Assembly: GCF_000715075.1 (NCBI RefSeq) | Contig: NC_134097.1 | Location: forward strand, 125,548,997-125,612,996 | Direction of reading: 5' to 3' | From: Nicotiana tabacum | Taxonomy: Eukaryota; Streptophyta; Magnoliopsida; Solanales; Solanaceae | DNA: 64,000 bases | Part shown: one piece after another, positions 10,210 to 23,140 of the stretch | Layout of the letters: each line of letters opens with the position of its first letter | How positions within the stretch are numbered: the stretch's first letter is position 1 | Program-made: the position numbers and the translations under genes | The notes under the pieces: model-generated | The model's input: only the letters and a program-made list of their open reading frames with translations | Databases searched by the model: none | What the model was told of the DNA's origin: nothing

Positions 10210-11681
10210 TATAATATACAAACTTTTTGTCCTTTGAATCATTAAATGTTAAATTAGTTAACTTTTATTATATAACATTGCATATATTTCCTTGAAATTG
10301 CCAAATAGTTTTTTCTTGACATCATACTTAGCTTAACCTCAATGCAAACTACTCAAATTGCATTTATATTCAGATTCAGATATCATATCAATTTGTTAGT
10401 AATAATAATTTTTTAAAAACGAGACACAATGTAAATTAAAAAAAATATATATTCTAAGATATCCTTGTCTTATAATCTATGTATTTGAGTTCAAAAAAAT
10501 ATTTAAAATCGATGATATCAACTTCCAAATTTTTTATACTTAACATAGATGAAACAGAAGAAGAAATTCGTTTTCATCTCTTATTTCTGGTTTTTAGATT
10601 TCTTATACATTTTTCTCTATATTTATTTTCTTTTATCTTATTTTTTATGTCTTTCTTTTTTCTTTTTTATTTACAAAAAATAATTTATTTCTCTATAAAA
10701 GGACGTGTTTAAATAGAAATTGTCTACATAAGAACTCTATTTATATTTTTAGTCTTTAGTTGAATTTCTTCATATTTTTCTTTTGTCTTTATCTAATCAA
10801 CCAAAATAAGTGCTCGCCTTACCACTTAAATGAAAAAATTGAATAATGTATAATTTATATATAATCCATATATAATATGTGTATAATCGTTTGTTGTCAG
10901 TATATCATCTATGGATATTAGCTATAAAAAGTAAACAATAAATCTGGCCAGATATTTATGTAAATATTTCATAAGATTTTGGTTTCTTAATTTTATCCAT
11001 GATGTGACTTATATTATAATAATTTAAAAATTCTATTAAAATTCAAAAATATCTTATCCTTTTATTTTTAAAATTACATAATATTTTAAAAGATAATTCC
11101 ATTTTGAAATAATTTGTTTACATTTTAAAAAAATATTTTATATCATATCGATTTTTTTTAAAATATACTTTTTTTACACATGAAAATTGCTATAGAAACT
11201 ATTAATTAGAAACCGATGTCCCTCTTGTTGAATTTGAGAAAAATAAATTTTTACATAATCTAGTGATTCAAAACTAATATTCTTCAACCAAAAAATATTA
11301 AACCCTTGCAATGTTGGCTTGACTGCAACTAAATGAAGAGGTTTCAGCCTATACTCTTCAATTTCTAGTAGGTGCTAAATTAAAATTAATGATAGGTTTT
11401 TCATTGTTATTTGTTTGATGTCCATTTATACATATTGACTCTTCAAACAAACGTTTTTCAAAAAGGAAAAAATAATTTTTTTTAATATTGACTGATTTTT
11501 GAGTGATGTTTCTTTCTCCAGCATGTAGGTTTACTTCATTATATATGTAAGCAAACTTTTATTCGATTTTTAAACTCTTTTTTGTTATCTGGATAACCAT
11601 AGACGTGTACCCTATATGTTACATTTATTTTAAAAGAAATTCAATTTATTCAAATCTATTTATATTTTTTTAAAGAACTAT
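10210..11681. other. AT-rich spacer, no gene recognised
   Basis: Very AT-rich, with short meaningless frames such as 10479-10712. The segment 10840-10960 has TATATATAATCCATATATAATATGTG-like words and CTGGCCAGA, and looks like a decayed MITE related in inverted form to 8820-8925. Nothing else is recognisable up to the target duplication ACTAT at 11677-11681. Confidence 0.5.
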
Positions 11682-12544
11682 TGTGATGACCGTCATCACT
11701 TGTTTTATAAATAAATTCTGCGTTCTGAGGCCATAAAATATACTTTCAGCATCACCTCGATTTGTGTGAGTAGTCCCGCATAGACGAAAAGCCAATATGT
11801 GAAAATCTGTGAAAATAATGAATTTTGATTTTAAAATGAATTTAAGTTGACTTCGGCCAACATTTTGGGTAAACGGACTCGGACCCGTAATTTGACGGTC
11901 CCGGAGGGTCCGTAGGAAAATATAGGACTTGGGCATATGCCGGAAATCATATTCCGAGGTCCCAAGCCCGAGAAATGAATTTTTGAAGAAAAATATTTTC
12001 TGAAATATTTATGAGTTTTTGGAAATGAAATGTGTTTAAAATTCGATGGTATCAGACCCGTATTTTTGTTTCGGAGCTCGGTACATGTCTTATATGTGAT
12101 TTAAGATGAGTCTGTGAAATTTGGTAAGAAACGGACTTAAAATGACGTGAATCGGACCATATTTGAGAAAATTGGAAAATTTTGAAGTTCTTAGGTGATT
12201 TCATGATTTTGATGCTAAATTCATAATTGTTGATGTTATTTTGGCGATTTGATCGCACAAGCAAGTCCGTAGGGTGTTTTTGAGGTAGTGTACATGTTTG
12301 GTTTTGAGCCTCAAGGGCTCGGGTGAGTTTCGGATAGGTCTCGGAAGGTTTTTGAACTTAAGAAAAATTGCAAAACTGTTGTTTCTGATGCACAGGCCCT
12401 CTGTGCTTCGTTATCATGAAGCCTATCACACGATCGCGAAAGGGAAAGTTGGTCGGGGTGAAATTGTTATATGCGAACGCGAGGTAAGGGACGCGAACGC
12501 GGAGAACTGGGGGGTTGCTCTACGCGAACTATGGCTGTCCAACG

Positions 12545-12716
12545 GGACGGGACCAAATTAACGGGACGAGACAACATTTAAGCGGGATGGAGGCGGGACG
12601 GGACAAAACGGGATGGGACAAACGGGACGAAACGTTCGTCCCATCCCGTCCCGCTAACAAACGGGATGGGACGGGATGGGACAGGACGGAACGGAACGAG
12701 ATGAGACGGGTTCGTG
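12545..12716. repeat. hAT subterminal GGGACGGGA repeats
   Basis: At least a dozen CGGGAC or CGGGAT words, mostly in one orientation, with an inverted cluster (CGTCCCATCCCGTCCCGC) in the middle that can fold back. The right end has only a few copies (about 16158-16195). In studied hAT elements such clustered subterminal words are transposase binding sites; that role here is an inference. Confidence 0.85.
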
Positions 12717-13149
12717 GGCCTTAAGTGTAATTTTTTTTAAAAAAAATATCTAGTTTTTTGAAATTTACTATGTTTTTAAAGTTTGCAATGGCTAGATTTT
12801 TGACTTATTTAATAAACTTAAATTTTACTATGTTAAAATGAAAATTAGAAAACTAAGTAAAGAATTATAAAATATTAAAACAAAAGACTTGTAATGAAAT
12901 ATTCTAGTAATTATAAATTTATAATAGAGTTATAATTTATTTAATATAATTTCAAAGTATTAACTATTAAGTAACTAAGACAATTCATAAATAAAATTCA
13001 ACGCTTAGAGCCTTTTATTTTATTAATAGAACTTTCAAATCTCAAATACAAATATAATTCTTTTGAAGAGCACCTAATCTACGCAGCCACCTTCTAGGAA
13101 GGGTTCTGTTTGAACTAAGGCTCTTAGTAGCCAATTACAAATTATCATA

Positions 13150-15585
13150 CTAATATTTGTAAGCTCCTATATAGCTTCTTTGTAACTTATCAATAATATC
13201 TCTCGGACATTCTGTTGGAATTGGCAATGCTGATTGATGTTCCATGAGCTCCATGCCGTCATCGCTCCCAGTGGTTAGTATCTCATTGTATTCTTCTTCT
13301 TCCCTAGTGGTTAATTTTTCAAAACCAAGATTTCTTCTTTCTGCATTAATCCAATCTCTGAATAATACGGAAATCTCTAGTCTTTCCTCCGCTAATGAAT
13401 GTCTATGATCTCCAATTTGAAATCTTTCCACGCTAAAAGCACTCTCCGATGCTACTGATGATGCTTGAATAGCCAGGATATCTCGGACCATAATTGAAAG
13501 TGTTGGAAAAGCCTTGCCACGCTCCCTCCACCATGGCAAAAGTTGTTCCTTGCCTTCTTCGTCTTTAATATTTTTCAATCCTTGATTAAGATAAGAATCA
13601 AGTTCATCATCAATAGAGGAATCAAAACCTGTTATATCATCCATATCTTCTCATAAAACTTTTGCTCTAGACTTAGAAGTACAAGGAGCAGTTTCACAAC
13701 CAGTTGTATCCATAGATTTATATTTATCAAACATTGATCTAGCATAAGAATATATGCTAGCTTGGCAGTTTTCGAGAGATGGTTGTTCATTTTCTTGAAT
13801 TTCTAAATTCTTATAAATTTTACGAACAAGTCCCTTTGCACCTCTTAGTTTTAAAGATGGGTTAAGTAGAGTAGAAATTAAATAAACTTTGGGAATAGGG
13901 AAAAAATACTTTTTAAATTTTAAAATCATTTCTTTAATGGCCGGTGCATAAGTTGGATTTGTTTTATACTTACCAAATACAACAGAATTCCACAAATATA
14001 CCATAATATTTGTGTAACAGTAGGATAATGTATACCAGAAAATTGTTTTGTAGCATAATAAAATTTTTCTAAAAATTTAGTAAGCTCTCTGATCTCATCC
14101 CAATCAGAATCAACAATTTGATCAACAGGGTGAGCATTATGCATATTAAATACTTTTTGGATAGGCACCCGATAATCATAAGCAACTTTAAGCATTTCAT
14201 AAGTAGAATTCCACCTAGTACAAACATCTTTTGGAACTTTTCTAAATGGAAGGTTAGCACTAGCACATTGTTGAGCAAATTCACGAATTCTACTTTGTTT
14301 ATGAGCACGAAAAATATAGCCACAAGCATGTTGTATTTTACTACAAGCATCAGAAAATAAATTAAGACCATCTTTTACAACCAAGTTAAAAATATGGCAT
14401 GCACATCTAACATGAAAAATTGTTGGATTAATTGGACAAAGAAGCTATTTGCTGCGGTTGTGTTAGAAGAAACATTATCTAAGGTGATAGTTAAAACTTT
14501 ATTAATGAGTCCATAAAAATTAAGTATTTGTAGAACAGTAGTTGCAATATATGCTCCAGTGTGTTTTGAATCAACAAATTTATAACCAATAATACGTTTT
14601 TGAAAGTTCCAGTGATGATCAACCCAATGACATGTAACAGTTAAATAATCAAAGCCACTATGACTACGACCTATATCAGATGTGATAGACACTTTACAAT
14701 CTAAGTGAAAAAATAGACAACGAATATACTGAAGATATTCGGTTTGAAATTTAAAAACATCATTTCTAACTGTGGTCTTAGGAAAACCTTGAAAAGCAGG
14801 GTTATAAGTTTCTTGTATATAATGCACAAAAGTAGGGTGAGAAGGGAAAGTAAAAGGTAAGCCACATACAACCACCATTTTTGCTAAGTTCTCACGATCT
14901 CTATCTTTGTTATATTTGCATAAAACATGACCAGAAGCAGGGTCAAGTTGTTGTTGAATTTGATTAGAACCAGATCCACTAGGAGTGTCAGTACTGATGG
15001 TAGGATCTATAATTTTTCCGGCTTCTATGTTAGCTTGTATCCATAAAGATTTGTGATCCCTTATTAAGTGTCTACTTAAACCCCCCATCCCACCACTTGT
15101 TGTGTGTGCAAATACTTGCTTACATTTTTCACATATAGCACGATGATTGACTTTATCATGTTTAAAAAATTTCCATACAAGTGATGTTTTGGGACGTTCA
15201 GCCTTAGGCTTACCCCTTACAGGGGGTACAAGGGTAAAGCTCCAGACTGAGATTGACTCTGAGTTGGAGCTTGTGTTGCGGGACTAGTGGGTATTTCATC
15301 TAATTCTTCTTCCTCATTTTCTTCATCCTCATTTTCTTCATCCTCAAAAAAATATCATTGCCAAATTGTCTTTGTAAAGTTTCATGATCTAATTGTTCTC
15401 CGACATGAACATCATAAAATGTGGGGGGTTGGGAAAATGAAGTTTCATCAACATGAGTCATTTCATCAATATGCTTTCTAATTCTAGGTCTAGGAGAAGG
15501 GTTAGGATTAGGATTACTACTACTTTCACCTTTATTATTTTTTTTACTGCTTTTAAAAAAATACCAAATACATTTGTAGGTGCCA
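13150..15585 (-). pseudogene. Broken BED-finger hAT transposase
   Basis: Minus-strand reading. The N-terminus starts near 15585 with an acidic Glu/Asp stretch, then a BED zinc finger at about 15210-15040 (CEKC, then HLIRDH). The RNase-H-like core has SDIGRSHSGFDYLTVTCH and LTITLDNVSSN, carrying the first two catalytic Asp positions, then VRCACHIFNL (bridging a frameshift), CTRWNSTYEML, and the C-terminal hAT dimerisation domain at about 13600-13330 (PWWRERGKAFPTLSIM, ASSVASESAFSVERF). The reading frame changes near 15340, 15210, 14390, 14000 and 13650, so the protein is in at least five pieces and inactive. It belongs with the RICESLEEPER/zinc-finger BED class of plant hAT transposases. Poly-T tracts at several shifts suggest slippage, or sequencing error in homopolymers. 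Confidence 0.9.
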
Positions 15586-16184
15586 TAATTTAAATACAAA
15601 ATTAAATTAAAAAAGCTAACACAAATATTAAACACACAAATGAAATACGAAAATATAACACGTAAAGTAAACACAAAAATTAAGCACTAAAATGATACGC
15701 AAAAATTATATATTAAAATTAGGAGATGGAATGAGTGCACCGTGATTAAATATTGAAACTTGAAGAAATTGCCCAAAATATTGCTCCAAATACTTGACGA
15801 ATTAATTTGAAGCTTGAAAGTTGTTCCAAAAAATTTGCCCAAATACTTGAAAGTTGAAACTTGAAAGTTATGACTTGATAGTTGATAGTTGATAGTTGAT
15901 ACTTGATAGTAACAAAATTGAAAGAATATTAGAATGTAAGAGATTTGAGAGAGAAGATTATTTTTTGTGGGAAAAAATGAAGAAGAATGGGGGGTATTTA
16001 TAGTAGAAAATAGGGCCAAAGTGTAATTTAATAAACTTAGGGGTTATATTAAAAGTTTGGGGGGGGGGGGTAGGGGCTGTTTGGACCGTTGGCAACGACT
16101 ATTTTTGCAATTTAAGCCGTTGCCCAACGGCTAGTTTTTTTTTTAAAAAAAACTAGCAGGACGGGACGTGACCTGGACGGAACT
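15586..16184. other. hAT 5' non-coding region
   Basis: Presumed upstream region of the transposase (minus strand). It has GATAGTT tandem words at about 15877-15908, a G-run at about 16058-16070, and a short inverted pair (CCGTTGGCAACG and GTTGCCCAACGG) at about 16087-16130. No gene of its own is visible. Confidence 0.5.
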
Positions 16185-17339
16185 GTCCCGTCCCGTTGGA
16201 CAGCCATAACGCGAACACAACCCATTTCCCGCGAACGCGTAGTGTAAATGGGGGGCTGGTCTAGGGAAATGATCGTTCTTCTATGCGAACACGTGCACAG
16301 GCCCGCGAACGCGAAGGTCAGGGGGCCAACCCTTCGCGAACGCGTAAGTTCACGTTTGTCAGCTCCGCGATCGCGACAGTGTTCACGCGAACGCGATGAA
16401 CACTGTCGCCCAGTCATTTAAACAGTGACAGAAACGCGATTTAACCCCAAAATTCATAACTTCTTCTTCCAAACTCCAAATTGGGCAAATTTTTTGAAAG
16501 AGAACTTCACCACAAATTCATAGGTATGTAATCTTAGATTCATTTTCTTCAATTTTCATTAACGCCCATTAGAGTTTTAGGCCTAAATCATGTTCTTAAG
16601 GGTAGATAATTAGGGATTTGGGTAGAGTTAGGGCTTTTTCTATAAATGGAATTTAGACCTCGTTTTGGGGTCGGATTTCAAAACGAATTACATATTCGGG
16701 CTCGTGGGTGATCGGGTTTTGGTCCGAACCTCGTGTTTTGATCAAGCGGGCTCGGGGTCGATTTTTGACTTTTCGGGAAGAATGATAGGAAATCTATAAT
16801 TAAGCATTGGAATTGAATTGTGTAGCGTTTATTGATGTTATTAAGTCGATTATGTCTATATACAATTGAATTGGAGCCAAATTCAAAAGGAAAAGCAGTG
16901 TTTGAGGCTTGAGTTGACCGTAGAAGTTTGAGGTAAGTGTTCGGTCTAACCTTAGCTTGAGGGATTAGGAGTTGTCTCCTATTTACTATGTGTTACTTGT
17001 TGAGTACGACGTATAGGCATGGTGACGAGTATCTATACGTTGGTGTCAAGCATGACCGTGAGTCTTAAATTGAAATTGTTGTGTTCTTAGCAAATACTGC
17101 GAATGCCTAAGTTGTTGATTCTCTGTGTTGAGCAAGGATTATGATTGTTCTCGCGAAAATTACTTATGATTGAGAATTGGTGCTAGTTGAGGAAGTTAGA
17201 TGTTGGAACAAGTTTGGTTATAGCTGATTTTTCCCTTGCCGGGATGTATTTACTTATACTATAGATTCCCTTGCCGGGATAGTGTTGTTTCTTTATTGAT
17301 CCCTTGTCGGAAAACTCTTTGTGATTGGTGTTGAATTGT

Positions 17340-17545
17340 ATATGTGAATCGGGTTGCACGCCGCAACAATAATATGTTTGGATCGGGTTGCACGCCGCAA
17401 TAATAATATATTTGGATCAGGTTGTACGCCGCAACAATAATATGATTAGATCGGGTTGTACGCTGCAACAGTAATAAATGATATGGATCGGGTTACACAC
17501 CGCAACAATGCTTTTATGATTTGGATCGGGTTGCGCGCCGCAACA
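17340..17545. repeat. LTR tandem array, GGGTTGCACGCCGCAAC units
   Basis: Six or seven units of roughly 30-37 bases with core GGATCGGGTTGCACGCCGC followed by AACAATAATAT. The core contains the near-palindrome GTTGCACGCCGCAAC. Preceded at 17230-17310 by TTCCCTTGCCGGGAT units. Confidence 0.92.
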
Positions 17546-18291
17546 ATAGATAATAAAAGTGCTTATTGGTTGGTTACGAGTTCCTTATTATTTTGCTGTG
17601 AATTCTAAATTGTTATTTATGTTTTATCTTAATTTACTGTTGGTAAATGATATTCCCCCGCAGCATGTCCCCCTCCCATCTTTACATGTTTATTTTTGTT
17701 TTATTTTCCGCTGTATATTATATAACTACACAGGTTTATTTGGTAGTCTGGTCCTAGCCTCGTTACTACTTAGCCGGGGTTAGGCTAGGAACTTACCAGC
17801 ACATAGGGTCGGTTGTGCTGATACTACACTCTGCACTGTGTGCAGATCCCGGAGCGGCAACTTTTGGACCATAGCTTTGGGTGGCTACCTTTAGTCCAGT
17901 TAGAGATCCCGAGGTAGTCCTGCAGGCATCCGCAGGCCTCGGCGTTCTCTTCTATCATTATATTCTATTTTCATTTACTTCAGAGATAGATTGCACCTTT
18001 CTTTTCAGATAATTGTTTGTAGTATTTGTAGACGGTCCGTAATATTGTGGCACCGGTTCCGGGTAGAGATGTACTTGATATTGTCGTACTTGTTTTAGGC
18101 TAAATTATCAGATTACGTCTTCCGCATGTATTTAATTATTGTCAATATTTCACTGTTGGTCGCATGTTGATTTAAACTGTTAAAAAGGGCTAAATAAAGA
18201 GTTAGTGAATCCATAATACTCGGCTTGCCTAGCTTTCACGAGTAAGCACCATCACGACTCCCGAGGGTGGAAAATCCGGGTCGTGACAAGT

Positions 18292-18303
18292 TGGTATTAG
18301 AGC
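18292..18303 (+). other. Primer binding site of element A
   Basis: TGGTATTAGAGC lies three bases after the 5' LTR. It matches the 3' end complement of initiator tRNA-Met (TGGTATCAGAGC) with one mismatch (C to T). Confidence 0.85.
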
Positions 18304-18485
18304 TCTAGGTTACATAGGTCTCACAATTCACGGAAAAGCTTAGTAGAGTCTGAGGGATCGGTACAGAGACGTCTGTATTTATCCCCCAAAGGCTACAAAG
18401 TTAGGAAAAACTTCACATTTATTCTTTCCTGTCGTGCGGTTTAGTTTCTCAATGCTAATTGAATTTCTACTATGTTCTTTCGTAG

Positions 18486-20030
18486 ATAGCGAGAACAAGC
18501 GCTTCCTCATCCACCGATCAGTAGCTCGAGCCCCCAACAGCAGCTCCCACGAGGGGCAGAGGGCGAGGCTGAGGCCGTGCTAGATGCCGAGGTAGGGACA
18601 GAGCTCCGCCCAGAGCAGCAGCACCAGCGGTGGAGCCTCAGGTTGACTTTGATGATGAGGTTCTAACCCAGACAGTTCCGATGGGCCAAGCTCAGGTCCC
18701 AGAGGGGTTTATTGCTACCCTAGTACTCCAGGATACTCTAGTCCATCTAGTGGGACTTATGAAGAGTGTCACCCGGGCAGAATTGTTTCCTATAGCTCCA
18801 GTCGTCTCTCAGGCTGGAGGAGTAGCCCAGAATCCTGCTACTCACACTCCGGAGCAGATGGCTCCCCAGTTTCAGACTCTAGTAGCTCAGCCAGTTCGAG
18901 CAGTTCAGCCGGGTGTGGTAGCTCAGACCGGTGATGGAGCAGCTATGTCTGCCGATGCTTTGTGGAGATTGGCCAGGTTCACCAAGCTCTTCACTACTAC
19001 TTTCAGCGGTGCATCTTCTGAGAATCCCTAGGATTATCTAGATAGCTGTCATGAGGTTCTCAGGAACATGAGGATAGTGGAGACCAATGGGATCGACTTT
19101 GCTACTTTCCGCTTGTTTGGATTCGCCAAGACTTGGTGGAGGGATTATTATTTGGCTAGACCAGCCGGATCACCAGGTTTGACTTGGGAGCAGTTTACTC
19201 AGCTATTTCTGGAGAAGTTTCTCCCTATCACTTAGAGAGAGATCAATCGGAGGCAGTTTGAGCGTCTCTAGTAGGATTCTATGACTGTTACTCAGTATGA
19301 GACCAGATTCATCGACTTGGCCCGTCATGCTCGTATCATACTTCCCACCAAGAGAGAGAGAGGGTGAGGAGGTTCATCGAGGGACTTATTCAGCCGATTC
19401 GACTTTAGATGGCTAAGGAGACAGGGAGTGAGATTTTTTTTAGGAGGCAGCCAATGTGGCCAGGAGAGTGGAGATGGTTATGTCGCAGGGAGGTGGTCGG
19501 GGGTCTGACAAGAGGCCTCGTCATTTAGACAAATTTAGTGGTGCCTCGTCTAAAGTCAGGGATTCATATGGTAGATGCCATCCTCTTAGGTCTTTTCAGT
19601 CAGCACTTCAGGTTTCTTACGATGCTTTAATGGCTGTAGTTCTCATATGCAGTATTCCGATCAACAGCCCTACAGTGCACCACTAGCTCCTATCAGTGCA
19701 CCACCGCTCTAGAGTTTTCGGGGTGGTCATTCAGGTCGGCAGGGTCAGTCTTAGTTTCCTCAGCTGCCGCATTTAGGTGGATGCTTTGAGTGCGGTGAGT
19801 ATGGTCATATGTGGAGGGCTTGTCCGAGATTGGTGGGTAATCAATCGAAGCAGCAGGGTTCCTGTGCTATGGTTTAGGCGCCGGGTATTCCACCGCCCGC
19901 TCCGCCAACTAAGGGTGGGGGTAGAGGTGCTAGAGGTGGAGGTAGAGGTCAGACAGCTAGAGGTGGAGGCCAGCCAGCAACAGGCCATCTCAGAGATGTA
20001 GTTCAGGGTGGTGGGGCACAGTCCTGATGT
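18486..20030 (+). pseudogene. Degenerate gag of element A
   Basis: Nucleocapsid/capsid region of the Gypsy polyprotein, which packages element RNA. The expected start ATGGCGAGAACAAGC reads ATAGCG at 18486, so the start codon is lost. The frame continues through a Gly/Arg-rich N-terminus and the capsid core (LARFTKLFTTTFSGASSE; TWWRDYYLARPAGSPGLTWE). A CCHC zinc knuckle is readable at 19782-19823 (C-F-E-C-G-E-Y-G-H-M-W-R-A-C, spacing CX2CX4HX4C). In-frame stops occur near 18522, 19029, 19233 and 19270, mostly TAG where CAG is expected. Not functional. Confidence 0.88.
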
Positions 20031-22080
20031 TATGCTCTTCCAGCCAGGCCTGAGGCTGAGGCTTCCGATGCAGTTATCATAGGTACCATTCTGGTTTGTA
20101 GATTTGATCTAGGGTCTACATACTTCTATGTGTCGTCTTGTTTTGCACTGTATCTGGTCATGCCTAGTGATTCTTTGAGTGCTCCTATATATATGTCTAC
20201 ACTAGTGGGTGATTCTATTGTGGTTGATCGAGTCCATTATTTGTGTATAGTTGTGATTGGGGGTCTTGAGACACGTGTAGATTTGTTACTTTTGGACATG
20301 GTTGATTTTGATGTCATATTGGGGATGGACTGGTTATCACTTTACCACGCTATCTTGGACTGTCATGCCAAGACTGTGACCCTAGCCTTGCTGGGTCTAC
20401 CTCGTTTAGAGTGGAGAGGGTCTCCTGGTCATTCTACCCGTAGTGTTATCTCTTATGTGAAGGCTCGACGTATGATCGAAAAGGGGTGGTTGGCCTATTT
20501 GGCATATGTTCATGATTCTAGCGTCGAGGTTCCTTGTATTGATTCTGTGCCTGTTGTTTGTGAGTTCCCTAAAGTATTTCCTTCAGACCTACCGGGTATG
20601 CCACCCGACAGGGATATTGACTTTTGCAACCCCGCCTGAGTTGAAAAAGTTGAAGGAGCAGTTGCAAGACTTGCTTGAAAAAGGTTTTATTTGACCCAGT
20701 GTTTTACCTTGGGGTGGGCCAGTGTTGTTTGTTAAGAAGAAGGACGGATCGATGCGAATGTGTATTAATTACCGGTAGTTGAACAAGGTTACAATCAAGA
20801 ATAAGTATCTATTGCCAAGAATTGATGATTTGTTTGATCAGCTTCATGGTGCCAAGGTATTTTCGAAGATTGACTTGAGATCTAGCTACCATCAGTTGAG
20901 GATTAGGGCATCCGATGTCCCTAAGATAGTTTTCCGCACTCGGTACGGGCATTATAAGTTTTTGGTGATGTCATTCGGGTTGACAAATGCCCCAGCAGCT
21001 TTTATGGATTTGATGAACCGAGTGTTCAAGCCTTACTTGGATTCGTTCGTGATAGTCTTCATTGATGATATTTTGATCTATTCCCTCAGCCGGGAGGAGC
21101 ACAAGCAGCATCTTAGAGTGGTTCTTCAGACCTTGAGGGATAGTCAGTTTAATGCCAAGTTTTTGAAGTGTGAGTTTTGGTTGAGTTCAGTTGCATTTCT
21201 AGGTCATGTTGTATCAGCAGAAGGTATTCAGGTTGATCCGAAGAAGATAAAGGCAGTCAAGAACTGGCCTAGACCCGCATTAGTTACAGAGATTCGGAGT
21301 TTCTTGGGTTTGGTAGGCTACTATCGTCGGTTTGTGGAGGGGTTTTCGTCTATTTCAGCCCCGATGACCAGGTTGACCCAGAAGGGTGCCCAGTTCAGGT
21401 GGTCAGACGAGTATAAGGCGAGCTTTCAGAAGCTCAAGACAGTTTTGACTATGGCACCGGTATTGGTTTTGCCCACAGGTTCAGGGCCTTACACAGTTTA
21501 TTATGATGCATCTCGTATTGGACTTGGTGCAGTGTTGATGCAGGATGACAAGGTCATTGCCTATGCTTCGCGGCAATTGAAGATTCATGAGAAGAACTAT
21601 CCGGTTCATGATTTGAATTTAGCAGCCATTGTTCACGCGTTGAAGATTTGGAGGTATTATCTGTATGGCATGGCATGTGAGATGTTCATGGATCACAAGA
21701 GTCTGCAGTACTTGTTCAAGTAGAAGGAGCTAAACTTGAGGCAGAGAAGGTGGTTGGAGCTGTTAAAAGACTATGATATCACCATCTTATATCACCTGGG
21801 AAAGGCCAATGTGGTGGACGATGCTTTGAGTAGGAAGTCAACCAGTTTGGGTAGTCTTGCTTATATTCTGGTCGGTGAGAGACCGCTTGCTTGGGATGTT
21901 CAGGCTTTGGCCAAGCAGTTCGTGAGGTTGGATGTTTCTAAACCCAGCCGTGTGTTAGCTTGCACAGTTGCTCGTTCTTCTTTATTGGAGCGTATCCGAG
22001 ATCAGCAGTATGATGATCCTCATTTGTGTGTCCTTAGGGACACGGTGTAGCACACACCGCCAAGCAGGTTACCTTAGGAG
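20031..22080 (+). pseudogene. Degenerate protease-RT-RNase H of element A
   Basis: Aspartic protease: FDLGSTYFYVS near 20104 (consensus FDPGST, so Pro is replaced) and VDFDVILGMDWLS near 20304. A deletion of roughly 50 bases near 20627 shifts the frame before RT. Reverse transcriptase: [19 protein letters not shown] and the intact catalytic FIDD at 21058-21069, then [18 protein letters not shown]. RNase [17 protein letters not shown] and [20 protein letters not shown]. Stops: TGA near 20692 (CGA expected), TAG near 20777 (INYR*LN, CAG expected), TAG at 21721 (CAG expected). The coding run ends where the antisense solo LTR is inserted. Confidence 0.92.
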
Positions 22081-22834
22081 ATGATTGTCACGACCCGGAT
22101 TTTCTACCCTCGGGAGTCGTGATGGCGCCTACTCGTATAATCTAGGCAAGCCGCGAAACATAGAAACTACTAACTCTTTCATTTTTAACCCTGTTTAACA
22201 ATCTAAATTAACAGGTAATCCACATTTAAATATTAACGATAAATGAAATCAAGCAGAAGACTTTGTCTAATATAATAACCAAAACCAGTGCTACAAATGT
22301 CAACATATATCTCTACCCGGAATCTTGTGTCACAATGTCACGGACCAACTAAGATTACTACAACAAATGTCTGAAAGAAATACAATTTGTCTCGAAATTA
22401 AATGAAAACAGAGTTCATAATAGGATAGAAGAGAATGTCGGGCCTGCAGACGCCTGCAGGACTACCTCAGGATCTCTAGCTGGACTAAAGGCAGCCTCCC
22501 CAAGTGCTACTGTCCAAAAGCTGCTCCGGGATCTGTACATAGTGCAGAGTACAACATCAGCACAACCGACCCTATATGCTGGTAAGTGCCTAGCCTAACC
22601 TCGGCGAAGTTGTGACGAGGCTACGACCAGACTACCAAATAACCTGTGCAGTTATATAATATACAACGGAAAATAAAACAGAAATAAGCAAGTAAAGAGG
22701 GGAGGGGAACATGCTACGAGAGTATATCAATGTCAACAATAAATCTAGAGTAACAACATAAGAACAACTTAGATCTCACAGCAAAACAATAAGAAACTTA
22801 TATCCAACCTACAACACTTTGTATCAACAATTGA

Positions 22835-23140
22835 TGCGGCGCGTAACCCGATCCCAATATATAACAACACTGTTGCAGCGTGTAACCCGATCCAGATCAT
22901 TTATCACTGTTGCACCGTGCAACCCGATCCACATATAATATTGTTGCGGCATGCAACCTTATCCCAATATCTAACAATTCTGTTGCGGCGTGCAACCCAA
23001 TCCATATCATTTATCATTGTTGCGGCGTGGAACCCGATCCAAATATATCATTGTTGCAGCGTGCAACCCGATCCAAATATATCATTGTTGCAGCGTGCAA
23101 CCCAATCCAAATATATCATTGTTGCGGCATGAAACCCGAC
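22835..23140. repeat. LTR tandem array, GGCGTGCAACCCGATCC units
   Basis: About eight units with core GTTGCGGCGTGCAACCCGAT, the reverse complement of the array at 17340-17545, as expected for an antisense LTR. Overlapping frames in this array are repeat by-products. Confidence 0.92.

Larger units (their letters stand above)
12530..16208 (-). mobile_element. hAT DNA transposon inside the element A LTR
   Basis: A 3,679-bp element with 24-bp perfect terminal inverted repeats (12530-12553 and 16185-16208, beginning TATGGCTGTCC). It is flanked by the perfect 8-bp duplication ACGCGAAC (12522-12529 and 16209-16216). It encodes a broken BED-finger hAT transposase on the minus strand. The left subterminal 170 bases are packed with CGGGAC/CGGGAT words in both orientations. 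The target is the palindromic CGCGAACGCG array of the LTR. It is younger than the LTR it interrupts. Confidence 0.95.
11682..18288 (+). repeat. 5' LTR of element A, split by a hAT transposon
   Basis: Starts TGTGATGACC and ends GGGTCGTGACA. About 2.92 kb once the hAT element and one target copy are removed, against 2.81 kb for the 3' LTR. A short hairpin (GTGATGAC/GTCATCAC) sits at the very start. A tandem array of GGGTTGCACGCCGCAAC units lies at about 17340-17545 and the CGCGAACGCG array flanks the hAT insertion. The CpG palindrome seen at 27231-27248 in the 3' LTR is decayed here (near 12408-12425), consistent with methylation decay. Confidence 0.9.

Noticed and set aside
12298..12561. 87-codon plus-strand frame crossing 12530
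   Set aside because: It runs from LTR sequence into the hAT TIR, so it is a chance frame across an insertion junction.
14118..14360. Plus-strand frame opposite the transposase
   Set aside because: Shadow of the hAT transposase pseudogene on the other strand.
18292..18303. Possible tRNA-Met gene fragment
   Set aside because: Only 12-18 bases match, at the exact PBS position after an LTR; no cloverleaf.
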